A program made the translations under genes and the position numbers. A model generated the notes under the pieces. The model did not search any database, was not told the origin of the DNA, and worked only from the letters and a program-made list of their open reading frames with translations. Below are positions 44,442-53,809 of a stretch of 64,000 nucleotides of DNA, piece by piece. The stretch is taken from contig NZ_CP015614.1 in NCBI RefSeq assembly GCF_000635915.2, forward strand, positions 1 to 64,000. Direction: 5' to 3'. This DNA comes from Brevundimonas naejangsanensis (GTDB taxonomy: Bacteria; Pseudomonadota; Alphaproteobacteria; Caulobacterales; Caulobacteraceae). How positions within the stretch are numbered: position 1 is the stretch's first letter; each line of letters begins with the position of its first letter.

Positions 44442-45407
44442 ATGACGACCTTCTCCTTCGACGCCCAGGTCACCGCCGCCCTGTTCGACAAGACCGGCGC
44501 GATCTTCGCCCTGGGCGACGGCTCGGTGCGGTTCGAGAGCGGCGCCCGCAGCGAGGTCCATGACGGCGCCGTCCTGTGCGCCTGCGTCCACCCCTCGGGC
44601 GAGGGGATCGTCACCGGCGGCGACGACGGCAAGCTGGTCTGGAGCCGCGAGGGCGAGGCCGTGCTGCTGGCCCAGACCAAGGGCCAATGGATCGACGCCG
44701 TGGCCGCCTCGGCCGAGTCGGGCCTGATCGCCTTCTCCTCGGGCCGGACGCTGAGCGTGCTGGACAGCAAGGACGTGGCTTTCCGCCGCGCGTTCCAGCA
44801 TGAGCGCACCGTCTCGGGCGTGGCCTTCGACCCCAAGGGCCGCCGCATCGCCGCCTCGACCTACGGCGGCGCCTGGCTGTGGTACGCCCGCATCGAGCAG
44901 CAGCAGCCGACCAAGCTGGCCTGGGCCGGGTCGCACCTGGCGGTCGGCTTCTCCACCGACGGCGCCTTCGTCGTCACGGCGATGCAGGACAACCAACTGC
45001 ACGGTTGGCGTCTGAAGGATCAGAAGAACATGCGGATGGGCGGCTATCCGTCCAAGATCAAGAGCTTCGCCTTCCTGGCCAAGGGGCAGCTGCTGGCCAC
45101 CTCGGGCGCGCAAGGGGTGGTGCTGTGGCCCTTCGTCGGCGCCAACGGGCCGATGGGCCGCGAGGCGACCGAGATCGGCTATGACGAGACGACCCTGATC
45201 GCCCAGGTCGCCGCCGCCCCCGCCCACGGCCGTCTGGCGGCGGGGCTGGAAGACGGGCGCGTCTGGTGGGCCGATCCGGCCGGGCGCGGCCTTCAGTTCG
45301 TCAAGCAGGACAAGGGCGCCCCCATCACCGCCCTGGCCATGAGTTCCGGCGCCGCCCGCATCGCCTGGGCGGACGAGGACGGCCACGCGGGCGTGGCCTC
45401 GCTCTGA
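44442..45407 (+). CDS. WD40-repeat beta-propeller protein
   Basis: A 321-residue protein built of about seven propeller blades, recognised by repeats such as VCACVHPSGEGIVTGGDDGKLVW, VSGVAFDPKGRRIAAST and ITALAMSSGAARIAWADEDGHAGV. It lacks a signal peptide and so should be cytoplasmic. It is divergent from the hydrolase across 86 bases. Likely a protein-binding scaffold; no partner is evident. A similar stand-alone propeller is common in Caulobacterales. Confidence 0.88.
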   Translation: MTTFSFDAQVTAALFDKTGAIFALGDGSVRFESGARSEVHDGAVLCACVHPSGEGIVTGGDDGKLVWSREGEAVLLAQTKGQWIDAVAASAESGLIAFSSGRTLSVLDSKDVAFRRAFQHERTVSGVAFDPKGRRIAASTYGGAWLWYARIEQQQPTKLAWAGSHLAVGFSTDGAFVVTAMQDNQLHGWRLKDQKNMRMGGYPSKIKSFAFLAKGQLLATSGAQGVVLWPFVGANGPMGREATEIGYDETTLIAQVAAAPAHGRLAAGLEDGRVWWADPAGRGLQFVKQDKGAPITALAMSSGAARIAWADEDGHAGVASL

Positions 45408-45447
45408 TCGGCCTTGCGCTGAAGCTTGGCTGAGGCAGGATGACGGC

Positions 45448-46155
45448 ATGACCCGCGCGAAACACCGCAAGCGCCGCCCGCTTCTGACCCTGTTGCTGAT
45501 CCTGGCCCTGTTCTCGCTGGCCGGGGTGGCGGTGCATCGCTTTCTGCCGCCGCTGGCGACGATCCTGATGGTCAAGCAGGCGGCCGCCGGGCACGGCATG
45601 GACTATCGCTGGCGCTCGCTGGACCGGATCTCTCCGCGTCTGGTCGAGGCGGTGATCGCCGCCGAGGACGCCCGTTTCTGCCAGCACCACGGCTTCGACG
45701 TCGAGGCCATCCAGAAGGCGATGGAGGCCAACGAACGCGCCGAACAGCGCGGCTCGGACAAGAGGCGCGGCGCTTCGACCATCAGCCAGCAGACCGCCAA
45801 GAACGTCTTCCTGTGGCCCGGCCGCGACTGGGTCCGTAAGGGCCTGGAGGCGGGCTACACCGGCCTGATCGAGATCGGCTGGGGCAAGCGGCGGATCATG
45901 GAGATGTATCTGAACGTCGCCGAATGGGCGCCGGGCGTCTATGGCGCCGAGGCCGCCTCGCGCCACTGGTTCAACAAGAGCGCCGACAAGCTGACCGCCA
46001 GCGAGGCCGCCCGCCTGGCCGCCATCCTGCCCAGCCCGCGCCGCTACAAGGCGGCCAACTCCGGCCCCTACGTCCGCCGCCGCGCCGCGCGCATCCAGGC
46101 GGCCATGGGCACGGTGCGCCAACAGGGTCTGGACGCCTGCGTCGACCGCCGCTGA
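45448..46155 (+). CDS. mtgA: Monofunctional biosynthetic peptidoglycan transglycosylase
   Basis: A 235-residue GT51 enzyme that polymerises lipid II. A membrane anchor (LLTLLLILALFSLAGVAVHRFL, about 12-33) precedes the catalytic domain. Motif 1 VIAAEDARFCQHHGFD contains the catalytic Glu (about residue 70), followed by GASTISQQTAKNVFLW and KRRIMEMYLNVAEW. No transpeptidase domain follows. Length is normal for MtgA. Confidence 0.95.
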   Translation: MTRAKHRKRRPLLTLLLILALFSLAGVAVHRFLPPLATILMVKQAAAGHGMDYRWRSLDRISPRLVEAVIAAEDARFCQHHGFDVEAIQKAMEANERAEQRGSDKRRGASTISQQTAKNVFLWPGRDWVRKGLEAGYTGLIEIGWGKRRIMEMYLNVAEWAPGVYGAEAASRHWFNKSADKLTASEAARLAAILPSPRRYKAANSGPYVRRRAARIQAAMGTVRQQGLDACVDRR

Positions 46156-46274
46156 CGCCAGCCGCGGCAACCCGCCGTTAACCGTGAACTTGGGGCCAAG
46201 CCTTAACGCACCCGCGTCATGCTGGGATCGACTGCGGGCCGGTGCGTCCGCGCGCGACACGGCGGGATTTCACG

Positions 46275-48224
46275 GTGAAACACGGTCTGAAACGAGCAGG
46301 ACGAGGCCTTCGCCTCTTCGTCCGCCGCCTGATGCGCCAGACCCAGGGCAATGTCGCCCTGATGTTCGCCATCGCCCTGCCGATCCTGATGATGATCACC
46401 CTGGGCGCCGTCGACCTGCACCAGGCCTCCAAGGTGAAGGCGGAGCTTCAGGACGCGTTGGACGCCGCCGCCCTGGCCGCCGCCCGTTCGGTCTACAGCG
46501 ACAACGTCAATATCAACCGGGTCGGCATGGCCGCGCTGAAGGCCAATATGCCGCGCTATTTTCAGGCGGGCTCTGACGACACCGCGACCTTTGTCCTGGC
46601 CAATAACCGCGTCACCGGCGAGGCGCGCGTCAATGTGAAGGTGCTGGTCGCCAACATCTTCCTGCCGCCCTACGGCAAGCTGCTGGACGACTACCTGCCG
46701 GTCGGCAGCCGCTCCGAAGTCCTGCGCGCCTCGCGCAACGTCGAGGTGGCGATGGCGCTGGACATCACCGGGTCGATGGACAACTGCACGCGCAACTGCC
46801 CGCCGACGTCCAAGCTTCAGGACCTGCAGGCGGCGGCCAAGGATCTGATCGACATCGTGGTCCAGGACCAGCAGACGCCCTTCTACTCCAAGGTGGCTCT
46901 GGTCCCCTATGCGGCGGGGGTGAACGTCGGATCGCTGGCGGCGCAGGCGCGCGGGCCGCTGGACAGCACGACCCGTTCCGTCACGGCCGCGACGTGGGTG
47001 AGCGGGACGGTGCGCACCATCTCTAACATTTCGCGGGCCTCGCCGACGACGATCACCTCCAACGGCCACGGCTTCGTCACCGGCGACCGGGTGGTGCTGT
47101 GGAACGTCCAGGACATCCCCGCCCTGAACGGCGTTCCCTATGAGGTGGCGAGGATCTCCAACAACCAGTTCCAGCTCAGGACGCTGTCGGCGTCAAACGC
47201 AGCCTCCAGCTATCAGGGCTCGTCCACCAGCACCTCGAAATCGGCCTATGTCGCCAAATGCGTCCGCTCTGATTGCGGTTTGACCATCACGGCCGCAGGC
47301 CACGGCCTTTCGGTGAACGACCATGTCCGCCTGACCAGCATGGGCGGCCTGGCGCAGTTGAACGAGGCGGGGTTCCGCGTCGCGAGCGTCAGCGGATCGC
47401 AACTGGTTCTGAATTCGACGCGCAGCCTGGGTCTGGCCCAGACCTCAAAGGGCGGCGTCTCCTATTCCGGCGGCGGTCAGCTGATGAACGGGCGCGACGG
47501 CGCCGAATGGCGCGTTTTCTCCACGGCGGACGGCTACATCAACGTGCTGCCCTCCAGCACCTGCGTCAGCGAGCGCGTCGGCGTCGAACGCTATACCGAG
47601 GCGCGGCCGTCCACCGCCTATGTCGGCCGCAGCTATCTGGGCTCGGACAACGCCTGCCCCAGCGCCGCCATCACCCCGCTGACGGCCAGCGCCACCACCC
47701 TGAAAGCCAAGATCGACCAGTTGCGCAAAAGCGGCTCGACGGCGGGCCAGATCGGCATCGGGTGGGCCTGGTACATGCTGTCGCCCAACTTCGCCTCCCT
47801 GTTCGACGGGGCGGGCAAGCCCGGCGAATACGCGCCTTCGGAGACGCTGAAGGTGGCCATCCTGATGACCGACGGCGAGTTCAACACTCCCTTCCGGGAC
47901 GGCGTCATCGCTCTGGACGCGGGGTCAGGCAGCGGCGCCCTGAACACCCACATCAACCTGAACTCGTCCAACGGCGACCCCTTCATTCAGTCGGTCGAGT
48001 TGTGCCGGGCCATGCAGGCCAGGGGGGTGGTCGTCTATACGGTCGGCTTCGACCTGGGCAGCGACACCGGCAAGCCCAATGTGGTCGACAGCGCTCTGGA
48101 CGTGATGCGCCAGTGCGCCACCAGTGAGCAAACCCACTTCTTCGAAGCCAACAGCGGCGCCGATCTGAAGGAAGCCTTCCGCGCCATCGGCCGCGACATC
48201 ACCCGCCTGCGCATCGCCCGCTAA
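46275..48224 (+). CDS. TadG-like von Willebrand domain protein with two FCCH-like inserts
   Basis: About 649 residues from GTG 46275; an in-frame GTG at 46242 is also possible and neither has a clear ribosome site. A TadE/TadG-type N terminus (QGNVALMFAIALPILMMITLGAVDL, one membrane helix, then a Lys/Ala helix) is followed by a von Willebrand A domain starting EVAMALDITGSMD (MIDAS, about residues 157-169) and resuming at KVAILMTDGEFNTPF (about 525-540). Between them lie two similar modules (TITSNGHGFVTGDRV and TITAAGHGLSVNDHV) resembling the E1 FCCH fold. No other tad genes are adjacent. It probably faces the periplasm or the cell surface. Confidence 0.88.
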   Translation: MKHGLKRAGRGLRLFVRRLMRQTQGNVALMFAIALPILMMITLGAVDLHQASKVKAELQDALDAAALAAARSVYSDNVNINRVGMAALKANMPRYFQAGSDDTATFVLANNRVTGEARVNVKVLVANIFLPPYGKLLDDYLPVGSRSEVLRASRNVEVAMALDITGSMDNCTRNCPPTSKLQDLQAAAKDLIDIVVQDQQTPFYSKVALVPYAAGVNVGSLAAQARGPLDSTTRSVTAATWVSGTVRTISNISRASPTTITSNGHGFVTGDRVVLWNVQDIPALNGVPYEVARISNNQFQLRTLSASNAASSYQGSSTSTSKSAYVAKCVRSDCGLTITAAGHGLSVNDHVRLTSMGGLAQLNEAGFRVASVSGSQLVLNSTRSLGLAQTSKGGVSYSGGGQLMNGRDGAEWRVFSTADGYINVLPSSTCVSERVGVERYTEARPSTAYVGRSYLGSDNACPSAAITPLTASATTLKAKIDQLRKSGSTAGQIGIGWAWYMLSPNFASLFDGAGKPGEYAPSETLKVAILMTDGEFNTPFRDGVIALDAGSGSGALNTHINLNSSNGDPFIQSVELCRAMQARGVVVYTVGFDLGSDTGKPNVVDSALDVMRQCATSEQTHFFEANSGADLKEAFRAIGRDITRLRIAR

Positions 48225-48242
48225 GGCAGGGCGGGGCGGATT

Positions 48243-48372
48243 TCTCCGCCCCATGCAATGGGGAGGTGGATCGGGCGCGTCAGCGACCGAGACGGAGGGG
48301 CCGCTGGGTTCGTCGGTCGCGACGCCCCTCCACCGCTTCGCGGTCCCCCTCCCCATGGGCATGGGGAGGAAA
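48243..48372 (-). repeat. Dispersed intergenic repeat, copy B
   Basis: Inverted relative to copy A. It fills the 177-base gap between two convergent stop codons. Outer hairpins CCCCATGCAATGGGG and CCTCCCCAT-ggg-CATGGGGAGG; inner blocks GACGGAGGGGCC and CCGCTTCGCGGTCCCC match the other copies. Confidence 0.87.
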
Positions 48373-48401
48373 AACCTCGGTCATACCCGCGCCTCCCCCA
48401 A

Positions 48402-49424
48402 TCAGATCAGGCGGATTTCCTTGAGCCGCTCGGTCAGGAAGTCCTCGGCCAGGATGGTCTTGCCGGCATAGCGGTCCGGGTTTTCCGGGGTGACCGTCGA
48501 GGGCAGGGTCTCGATCGGGAAGTCCGGGTTGAAGTGCAGGAAGAAGGGCGTCGAATAGCGGGCGAAGCCGCGACGCTCGGGCGCCGGATTGACCACGCGG
48601 TGCGTCGTCGACGGCAGGACGTGGTTGACCAGCCGCTGCAGCATGTCGCCGATGTTGACCACCAGGGCGCCCGGCGGCGGGGCGATGTCCAGCCACTCGC
48701 CATCGGAGTCCTTCAGCTGCAGCCCGGCCTCTTCGGCGCCCAGCAGCAGGGTGATGACGTTGATGTCCTCATGGGCGCCCGCGCGCACGCCCTCGGCGTC
48801 GGCCGGGATCGGCGGATAGTGCAGCAGGCGCAGCACGCTGTTGCCCAGCTGGACCTTGTCCTCGAAATAGGCGTCGTCCAGCTTCAGATAGCGGGCGATG
48901 GCCTTCAGGATGCGGCGCCCCAGTTCGTCCAGACCTTCGTACAGGCCATAGACGTGCTGGCGGAAGCCTTCGATCTCGGTCGGCCAGACGTTGTCGCGCA
49001 TGTATTGGCGATAGGGGTGGCCTTGCGGCAGTTCGCGGCCGGTGTGCCAGAACTCCTTCAGGTCGACCGCCTTGGCGCCCTTGGCCGCCTCGACGCCGAA
49101 CGGGGTCAGGCCGCGCGCGCCGCCCGTGCCGGGCTGGTGGTACTGGCGCTTCACGTCTTCGGGCAGGGCGAAGAAGGCCTTGGCGTCGTTGACGGCGGCG
49201 TCGATCAGCCCCTGATCCAGACCGTGGTCGGCGATGACCGCGAAGCCGTAGCGGGAAAAGGAGGCGCCCAGGGCGTCCGAGAAGGCCTGGAAGTCGGCGT
49301 CATAGGCCTTCATCGACACCGGGACGATGGCGCGGGTCTTGGCCTGGTCCTCGGCGGAGACGGCGGTGAGGGGAGAGGTCACTGTGAAATCAGCCTCTGT
49401 GATGGTGAGTATGGCCGCCCTCAT
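48402..49424 (-). CDS. 2-oxoglutarate/Fe(II) oxygenase, isopenicillin-N-synthase-like
   Basis: About 340 residues. The N-terminal DIOX_N segment (SRYGFAVIADHGLDQGLIDAAVNDAKAFFALPEDVK) and the iron/2OG core (GAHEDINVITLLL with the H-x-D pair, NIGDMLQRLVNHVLPSTTHRVVNP with the distal His, and ERRGFARYSTPFFLHF with the RxS) are complete. The start is uncertain: ATG 49424 is used, but GTG 49382 would remove 14 residues. Substrate unknown; flavonol/gibberellin-type relatives occur in plants and bacteria. Confidence 0.88.
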   Translation of the reverse strand: MRAAILTITEADFTVTSPLTAVSAEDQAKTRAIVPVSMKAYDADFQAFSDALGASFSRYGFAVIADHGLDQGLIDAAVNDAKAFFALPEDVKRQYHQPGTGGARGLTPFGVEAAKGAKAVDLKEFWHTGRELPQGHPYRQYMRDNVWPTEIEGFRQHVYGLYEGLDELGRRILKAIARYLKLDDAYFEDKVQLGNSVLRLLHYPPIPADAEGVRAGAHEDINVITLLLGAEEAGLQLKDSDGEWLDIAPPPGALVVNIGDMLQRLVNHVLPSTTHRVVNPAPERRGFARYSTPFFLHFNPDFPIETLPSTVTPENPDRYAGKTILAEDFLTERLKEIRLI

Positions 49425-49477
49425 ACGCCCAATGGAGGCGAAAGGGCAGATGGCGAGGTTGGGCCTTTGGTCCCAGG

Positions 49478-50320
49478 TCAGTCCTGCGGGATCACGGCCC
49501 GGATGACGCGGGCCGAGGAAGGCCGCCCGGCGATGCCCCGGCGCGGATCGACCACCACGCGCAGGTCGCCGCCCGAATAGGTCACCGACGACCGCTGCCC
49601 CTCGACGACGGTGATGCTGCGCAGCCGCTCCAGGAAGGGGCGGGCGCTTGGCGAACGGGCGATGCGGACCACGGCGTCGGTGGTGACGATCAGGGCCTCG
49701 ATGCACAGGGCCTCGGACTCCTGGCCGTCCACATTGATGCGGACCAGCCGACCCATGGCCTCGGACACCAGGCCGCTGCGGCGCGCCATCAGGTTGAACA
49801 TCTGCACCGGCCCCAGCGAGGGCGGGGCCAGGCTGACCGGCGGCCCGGCCAGCGACACCGGCGAGCCGCCGGGCGCGCGCGTCGTATAGACGGTGATGCC
49901 GCCGCCGGCGGTGACGCGCAGCACCTGATCGCCGGCGTCGTTGCGATAGATGGTGTCGCCGCGCGGCGCCGAGGACGGGCGCAGGGCCCAGGTCTCCGTC
50001 GAACGCTCGAACCGCAGCAGGGTCAGCGACCCGGCCTGATCCAGCACAAAGGCCTGCCCCGCTTCGGAGACATAGCGTCCGGGCGGCGGGGTGGTGCGGA
50101 TGACCGACTGGTCGCGGATGGCCCGGCTCTGCTCGGCCTGGGCGTTGGAGCGCAGCTGGGCCTCGGCTTCGCCCGGCGCCATGCCGCAGGCCAGGACGAC
50201 GGCCAGCCCGGCCGTGGCCCCGCTGCGGCGCCAGGAGCGCGCGCAGACGCTCCCCGCGACACGAGGCGTCGCGAGGACGACAGGCGGCTTCTCCGCCACG
50301 GCTTGGACCGCAGACCTCAT
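49478..50320 (-). CDS. Hypothetical secreted protein, possibly DUF4908
   Basis: A 280-residue protein. A basic N terminus and hydrophobic stretch (GATAGLAVVLACGMAPGEAEA, about 33-53) suggest a Sec signal. RYVSEAGQAFVLDQAGSLTLLRFE is the best recognisable segment and resembles a Caulobacterales family I recall as DUF4908, though I cannot verify this. The remainder is beta-rich with a C-terminal VTYSGGDLRVVVDPRRG. The long N-terminal portion before the hydrophobic stretch suggests the true start may be further in. Confidence 0.65.
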   Translation of the reverse strand: MRSAVQAVAEKPPVVLATPRVAGSVCARSWRRSGATAGLAVVLACGMAPGEAEAQLRSNAQAEQSRAIRDQSVIRTTPPPGRYVSEAGQAFVLDQAGSLTLLRFERSTETWALRPSSAPRGDTIYRNDAGDQVLRVTAGGGITVYTTRAPGGSPVSLAGPPVSLAPPSLGPVQMFNLMARRSGLVSEAMGRLVRINVDGQESEALCIEALIVTTDAVVRIARSPSARPFLERLRSITVVEGQRSSVTYSGGDLRVVVDPRRGIAGRPSSARVIRAVIPQD

Positions 50321-50368
50321 GCCTTCAGAGGTGATATGCCCGCACGGCGGATTTTGGGCGAACGCAGC

Positions 50369-51094
50369 TTATCCAACCAGGTACTGCCCGCCGTTGAGCG
50401 ACAGGGTGCACCCTGTGACATATCCGGCACGCTCGCCCGACAGCCACGAGACCATGTCGGCGATCTCCTCGCCCTTGCCCAGGCGGCCGACGGGAATCTG
50501 GGCCACGATGGCGTCCAGCACCTTCTGGTCCATCGCCCCGACCATTTCGGTGTCGATATAGCCCGGCGCGATGCAGTTGACGGTCACGCCCTTGCGCGCG
50601 TTCTCCAGCGCCAGCGCCTTGGTGAAACCGATCATCCCGGCCTTGGCGGCGGAATAGTTGGTCTGGCCGATCTGGCCCTTCTGGCCGTTGATCGAGGAGA
50701 TGTTGACGATGCGGCCGAAGCCCCGGTCGCGCATGCCGTTGATCACCTGGCGCGTCATGTTGAACACGCTGTCCATATTGACGCGGATCACGTCAGACCA
50801 CTGATCGGCGCTCATCTTGTGGAAGAAGCCGTCGCGGGTGATGCCGGCGTTGTTGACCAGCACGTCGATGGGGCCGAAGCGGTCCTCCACTTCCTTGACC
50901 GCCCGTTCGCAGTCCTCGAACGAGCCGACGTTGCCCTTGACCACCATGACGCCCAGCTCGCGGGCGGTGGCCTCTGCGGCCTCGGTGTTGCCGGAATAGC
51001 CGGCCGCGACCTGCAGCCCGTCTTCCTTCAGTCGCTGAACGATCGCCTTGCCGATGCCCCGGGTGCCCCCGGTGACGAATGCGGTACGCGTCAT
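50369..51094 (-). CDS. phbB: Acetoacetyl-CoA reductase
   Basis: A 241-residue short-chain dehydrogenase that reduces acetoacetyl-CoA with NADPH for polyhydroxybutyrate. The NADP loop TGGTRGIGKAI (residues 8-18), the NNAGITRDGFFHKM segment (typical of PhbB rather than FabG), catalytic Ser in ISSINGQKGQIGQ and YSAAK (about 152-156) are present. No phbA or phbC is adjacent. Confidence 0.92.
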   Translation of the reverse strand: MTRTAFVTGGTRGIGKAIVQRLKEDGLQVAAGYSGNTEAAEATARELGVMVVKGNVGSFEDCERAVKEVEDRFGPIDVLVNNAGITRDGFFHKMSADQWSDVIRVNMDSVFNMTRQVINGMRDRGFGRIVNISSINGQKGQIGQTNYSAAKAGMIGFTKALALENARKGVTVNCIAPGYIDTEMVGAMDQKVLDAIVAQIPVGRLGKGEEIADMVSWLSGERAGYVTGCTLSLNGGQYLVG

Positions 51095-51196
51095 GACGTC
51101 TCCCTGATCCTGTGCGGCGGCCGTCGCGGGCGCGACGCCGTCCGCCTCCCTTGGACGCCAGCCTTAGCGCGGCGCGCGTCGAACGAGAAGACGGGG

Positions 51197-52267
51197 TTAC
51201 GCCGTCGCGGCCAGGCGGCCCATGTCGATGACGAAGCGATAGCGCACGTCCGACCGCTCCATCCGTTCATAAGCCTCGTTGATCTGGTCGGGGGCGATCA
51301 CTTCAATATCGCACACGATCCCGTGTTCGCCGCAGAAGTCGAGCATCTCCTGCGTCTCGCGGATTCCGCCGATCAGCGAGCCGGCGATGCGGCGGCGCCG
51401 CCACAGCAGAGGCATGGCGAAGACCGGCAGCCCCTCGGTCGTCAGCCCCAGCATGACCATGGTCCCGTCGCGCGCCAGCAGATTGACGTGGCTGGCGATC
51501 TCATGCGTGGCCGAGACGGTGTTGATGATCAGGTCGAACTGCTCGGCCGCCGCCTTCATGGCGTCGGCGTCCGAGTTGATCAGGAAATGCCGGGCGCCCA
51601 TCCGCTCGGCGTCGGCCTTCTTGCGGTCCGAGGTCGACAGCACCGTCACCTCGGCGCCCAGGGCGGCGGCCAGTTTGACCGCCATATGGCCCAGGCCGCC
51701 CAGGCCGATCACCGCCACCTTCGACCCCGGTCCCACGCCCCAGGTCTTCAGCGGCGACCAGGTGGTCACCCCGGCGCACAACAGCGGCGCGGCCGCATCC
51801 AGCGGCAGGCTGTCAGGGATCTTCAGCACAAAGGCCTGGTCCACGGTGATGCGATCGGAATAGCCGCCCTGGGTGATCGTCTGGCCGACGCCTGCGCCCT
51901 TCGGATCGCGCGAGCCGTAGGTCTGGGTCATGCCCGGTTCGCAATACTGCTCCAGCCCCTCGCGGCAGGCCGAACAGGTCCGGCAGCTGTCGACCATGCA
52001 GCCGACCCCGACGCGGTCGCCTTCCTTGAAGCGCGTGACGTTCGCGCCCACCGCCGTCACCACCCCGGCGATCTCGTGGCCCGGCACGATGGGGTAGCGC
52101 GTCCCGCCCATGTCGTTCTTCACCACATGCAGGTCCGAGTGGCAGACGCCGCAGTATTTGATCTCGATCGCTACGTCGTCCGGCCCCGGATCGCGCCGTT
52201 CGAAGCTATAGGGGCTCAGCGGCTGGTCGGCCGCGGTGGCGGCGAAGGCGCGTGTGGGGATGGGCAT
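51197..52267 (-). CDS. Zinc-dependent NAD(P) alcohol dehydrogenase, YahK/CAD-like
   Basis: A 356-residue medium-chain dehydrogenase. The catalytic zinc site KYCGVCHSDLH and GHEIAGVV, the structural zinc Cys cluster CRTCSACREGLEQYC (about 92-106) and the cofactor site VIGLGGLGHMAVKLAAALGAEV (about 177-198) match the cinnamyl-alcohol-dehydrogenase branch. Probably reduces aldehydes with NADPH. It lies 6 bases after the DUF72 gene on the same strand. Confidence 0.93.
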   Translation of the reverse strand: MPIPTRAFAATAADQPLSPYSFERRDPGPDDVAIEIKYCGVCHSDLHVVKNDMGGTRYPIVPGHEIAGVVTAVGANVTRFKEGDRVGVGCMVDSCRTCSACREGLEQYCEPGMTQTYGSRDPKGAGVGQTITQGGYSDRITVDQAFVLKIPDSLPLDAAAPLLCAGVTTWSPLKTWGVGPGSKVAVIGLGGLGHMAVKLAAALGAEVTVLSTSDRKKADAERMGARHFLINSDADAMKAAAEQFDLIINTVSATHEIASHVNLLARDGTMVMLGLTTEGLPVFAMPLLWRRRRIAGSLIGGIRETQEMLDFCGEHGIVCDIEVIAPDQINEAYERMERSDVRYRFVIDMGRLAATA

Positions 52268-52272
52268 GGGGT

Positions 52273-53025
52273 TCAGTCCTTCAACTTGGCGATCAGCGCC
52301 TGGGCCGCCGCGGGGTTCCGCACCTTGGCCCCGGAAATGAAATAGGCGAAGACGTCCCCCCGCCCGGCCCAGCCGCGCGCCTGCTGCGCCACAGCGTCCA
52401 GCTCGCTGGAGGTCATGCCCGTCGGTTCGTCCTCGCGGCTGGACATCAGCCGGGCGTAGGTAAAGTCCGCCGTCGCCTCGTCGATCTGCGGCCAGGTCGG
52501 CTCTTCGTCATCGACGGCGTAGACGATGGCCGCCCCATATTTGCGCGCCAGATCATAAAACTGCTCGGTGGCGAAGGTCGGATTGCGCACCTCCAGCGCG
52601 TGACGCAGCCGCACCCCGTCCTTCTCCTTCGGCAACAGCTTCAGAAAGCCCTCGAAGTCCTCGGGATCGAACGTCTTGGTCCCCATGAACTGCCAGTTGA
52701 TCGGCCCCAGCTTGTCGCCCAGCACCGTCAGCCCCTGCGACAGGAACCGCTCAAAGCTCTCGGCGCCGTCGGCCAGCACCTTTCTATTGGTGCAATAGCG
52801 GCTGGCCTTGACCGAAAAGACGAAGCCGTCGGGCGTCTCATCGCGCCACTTCGCCCAGCTGTCGGGCTTGAAGGTCGAATAATAGGTGCCGTTGATCTCG
52901 ATCGAGGTCAGCGCCCGGCTGGCGAACTCCAGCTCGCGCTTCTGCACCAGCCCCTGCGGATAGAAGACCCCCCGCCACGGCTCGAACGTCCAGCCGCCGA
53001 CGCCGATATGGATGGATCCCGCCAT
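52273..53025 (-). CDS. DUF72 family protein
   Basis: A 250-residue TIM-barrel protein. Diagnostic segments are IHIGVGGWTFEPWRGVFYPQG (residues 4-24), LTSIEINGTYYSTFKPDSWAKWRDETPDGFVFSVKASR and a C-terminal DVFAYFISGAKVRNP. AGGAGG lies 7 bases before the ATG. Function of DUF72 is not established. It is transcribed with the alcohol dehydrogenase. Confidence 0.93.
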   Translation of the reverse strand: MAGSIHIGVGGWTFEPWRGVFYPQGLVQKRELEFASRALTSIEINGTYYSTFKPDSWAKWRDETPDGFVFSVKASRYCTNRKVLADGAESFERFLSQGLTVLGDKLGPINWQFMGTKTFDPEDFEGFLKLLPKEKDGVRLRHALEVRNPTFATEQFYDLARKYGAAIVYAVDDEEPTWPQIDEATADFTYARLMSSREDEPTGMTSSELDAVAQQARGWAGRGDVFAYFISGAKVRNPAAAQALIAKLKD

Positions 53026-53211
53026 GACCTAGCCTCCTGATGCAGGCCGCTTTGATCGCAGAAATCACCGGCGGCGGCTATGGAAAGCGGATGGACGGAG
53101 CGTTTGAGAAGGATGGCTTACCGGTCCTCGGGGGAGCGCCCGCTCGTTGGCGACTTGCAGGCCGCCAAGCCTCTTGAATCGTGTGGCTACACGCGATGCG
53201 TCACGTTCGCC

Positions 53212-53586
53212 TCAACCGCCAGAGGCGTTACGTCGTTTGAACGCTTCTACAATCCAATACAGGATTGCATACTCCGCAATAAAAATTGGGGCTAAGGCGA
53301 GAGGAGCTTTAATGCGTCCGGGCATCTCGATTAGGAATATTGCACTAAGGTTGATCGCTAGTGCAGCGGTTACAATCGCTATAAACCATTTATGGAAAGC
53401 GATATCCCAGTTTGTTTCTATGAGAAGCGAGATCATGGAAATGGATATTGCGATTAGCAGCGACTCTTCTGCACTAAAGAAAAAAGTGCTGATGATAAAA
53501 GCAGTGAGAGGAATAAGGGCGTCAAACGCGATATTTTTGGCTTTTATTGCTTTCTTTTTAACGATGCGACTTTCGTCATTTTTCAT
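53212..53586 (-). CDS. AT-rich small membrane protein, probably acquired
   Basis: A 124-residue protein with about four predicted membrane helices (ALIPLTAFIISTFFF, LLIAISISMISLLIE, WFIAIVTAALAINLSAIFL, IFIAEYAILYWIVEAF). The stretch is far richer in A and T than the rest of the window, with AAA and ATA codons rare elsewhere. No family is recognised and no ribosome site is visible. An overlapping opposite-strand frame (53147-53638) exists, but its product is less regular. It is possibly the residue of a horizontally acquired locus. Confidence 0.55.
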   Translation of the reverse strand: MKNDESRIVKKKAIKAKNIAFDALIPLTAFIISTFFFSAEESLLIAISISMISLLIETNWDIAFHKWFIAIVTAALAINLSAIFLIEMPGRIKAPLALAPIFIAEYAILYWIVEAFKRRNASGG

Positions 53587-53809
53587 GTTTGTTGAATCAT
53601 GTTTGGTAATTAGGCTTAGCGAAGCGCAGGGCAGATAGGTCTCTGAAGCCTTGCTGGGTGCGATATGCGAACCTTTGCCGACGGGGGATTTGTGATCACA
53701 TTGGCGCGAAGGCCTACGTAGTGGAAGTCCGCAAATGATCTTGCAGCGAAGTCCGCCTCAAGCCAGCTTTCGGACATTGAGCGCATCAATCAAACGGGCC
53801 GCGCGCCCC

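Noticed and set aside
46170..46207. Paired TTAA motifs as a CtrA site
   Set aside because: The two TTAA are about 21 bases apart instead of 7, so they do not fit the CtrA pattern.
53147..53638. Plus-strand frame over the AT-rich island
   Set aside because: Overlaps the minus-strand frame that has four regular membrane helices; its own product is irregular and lacks a ribosome site.
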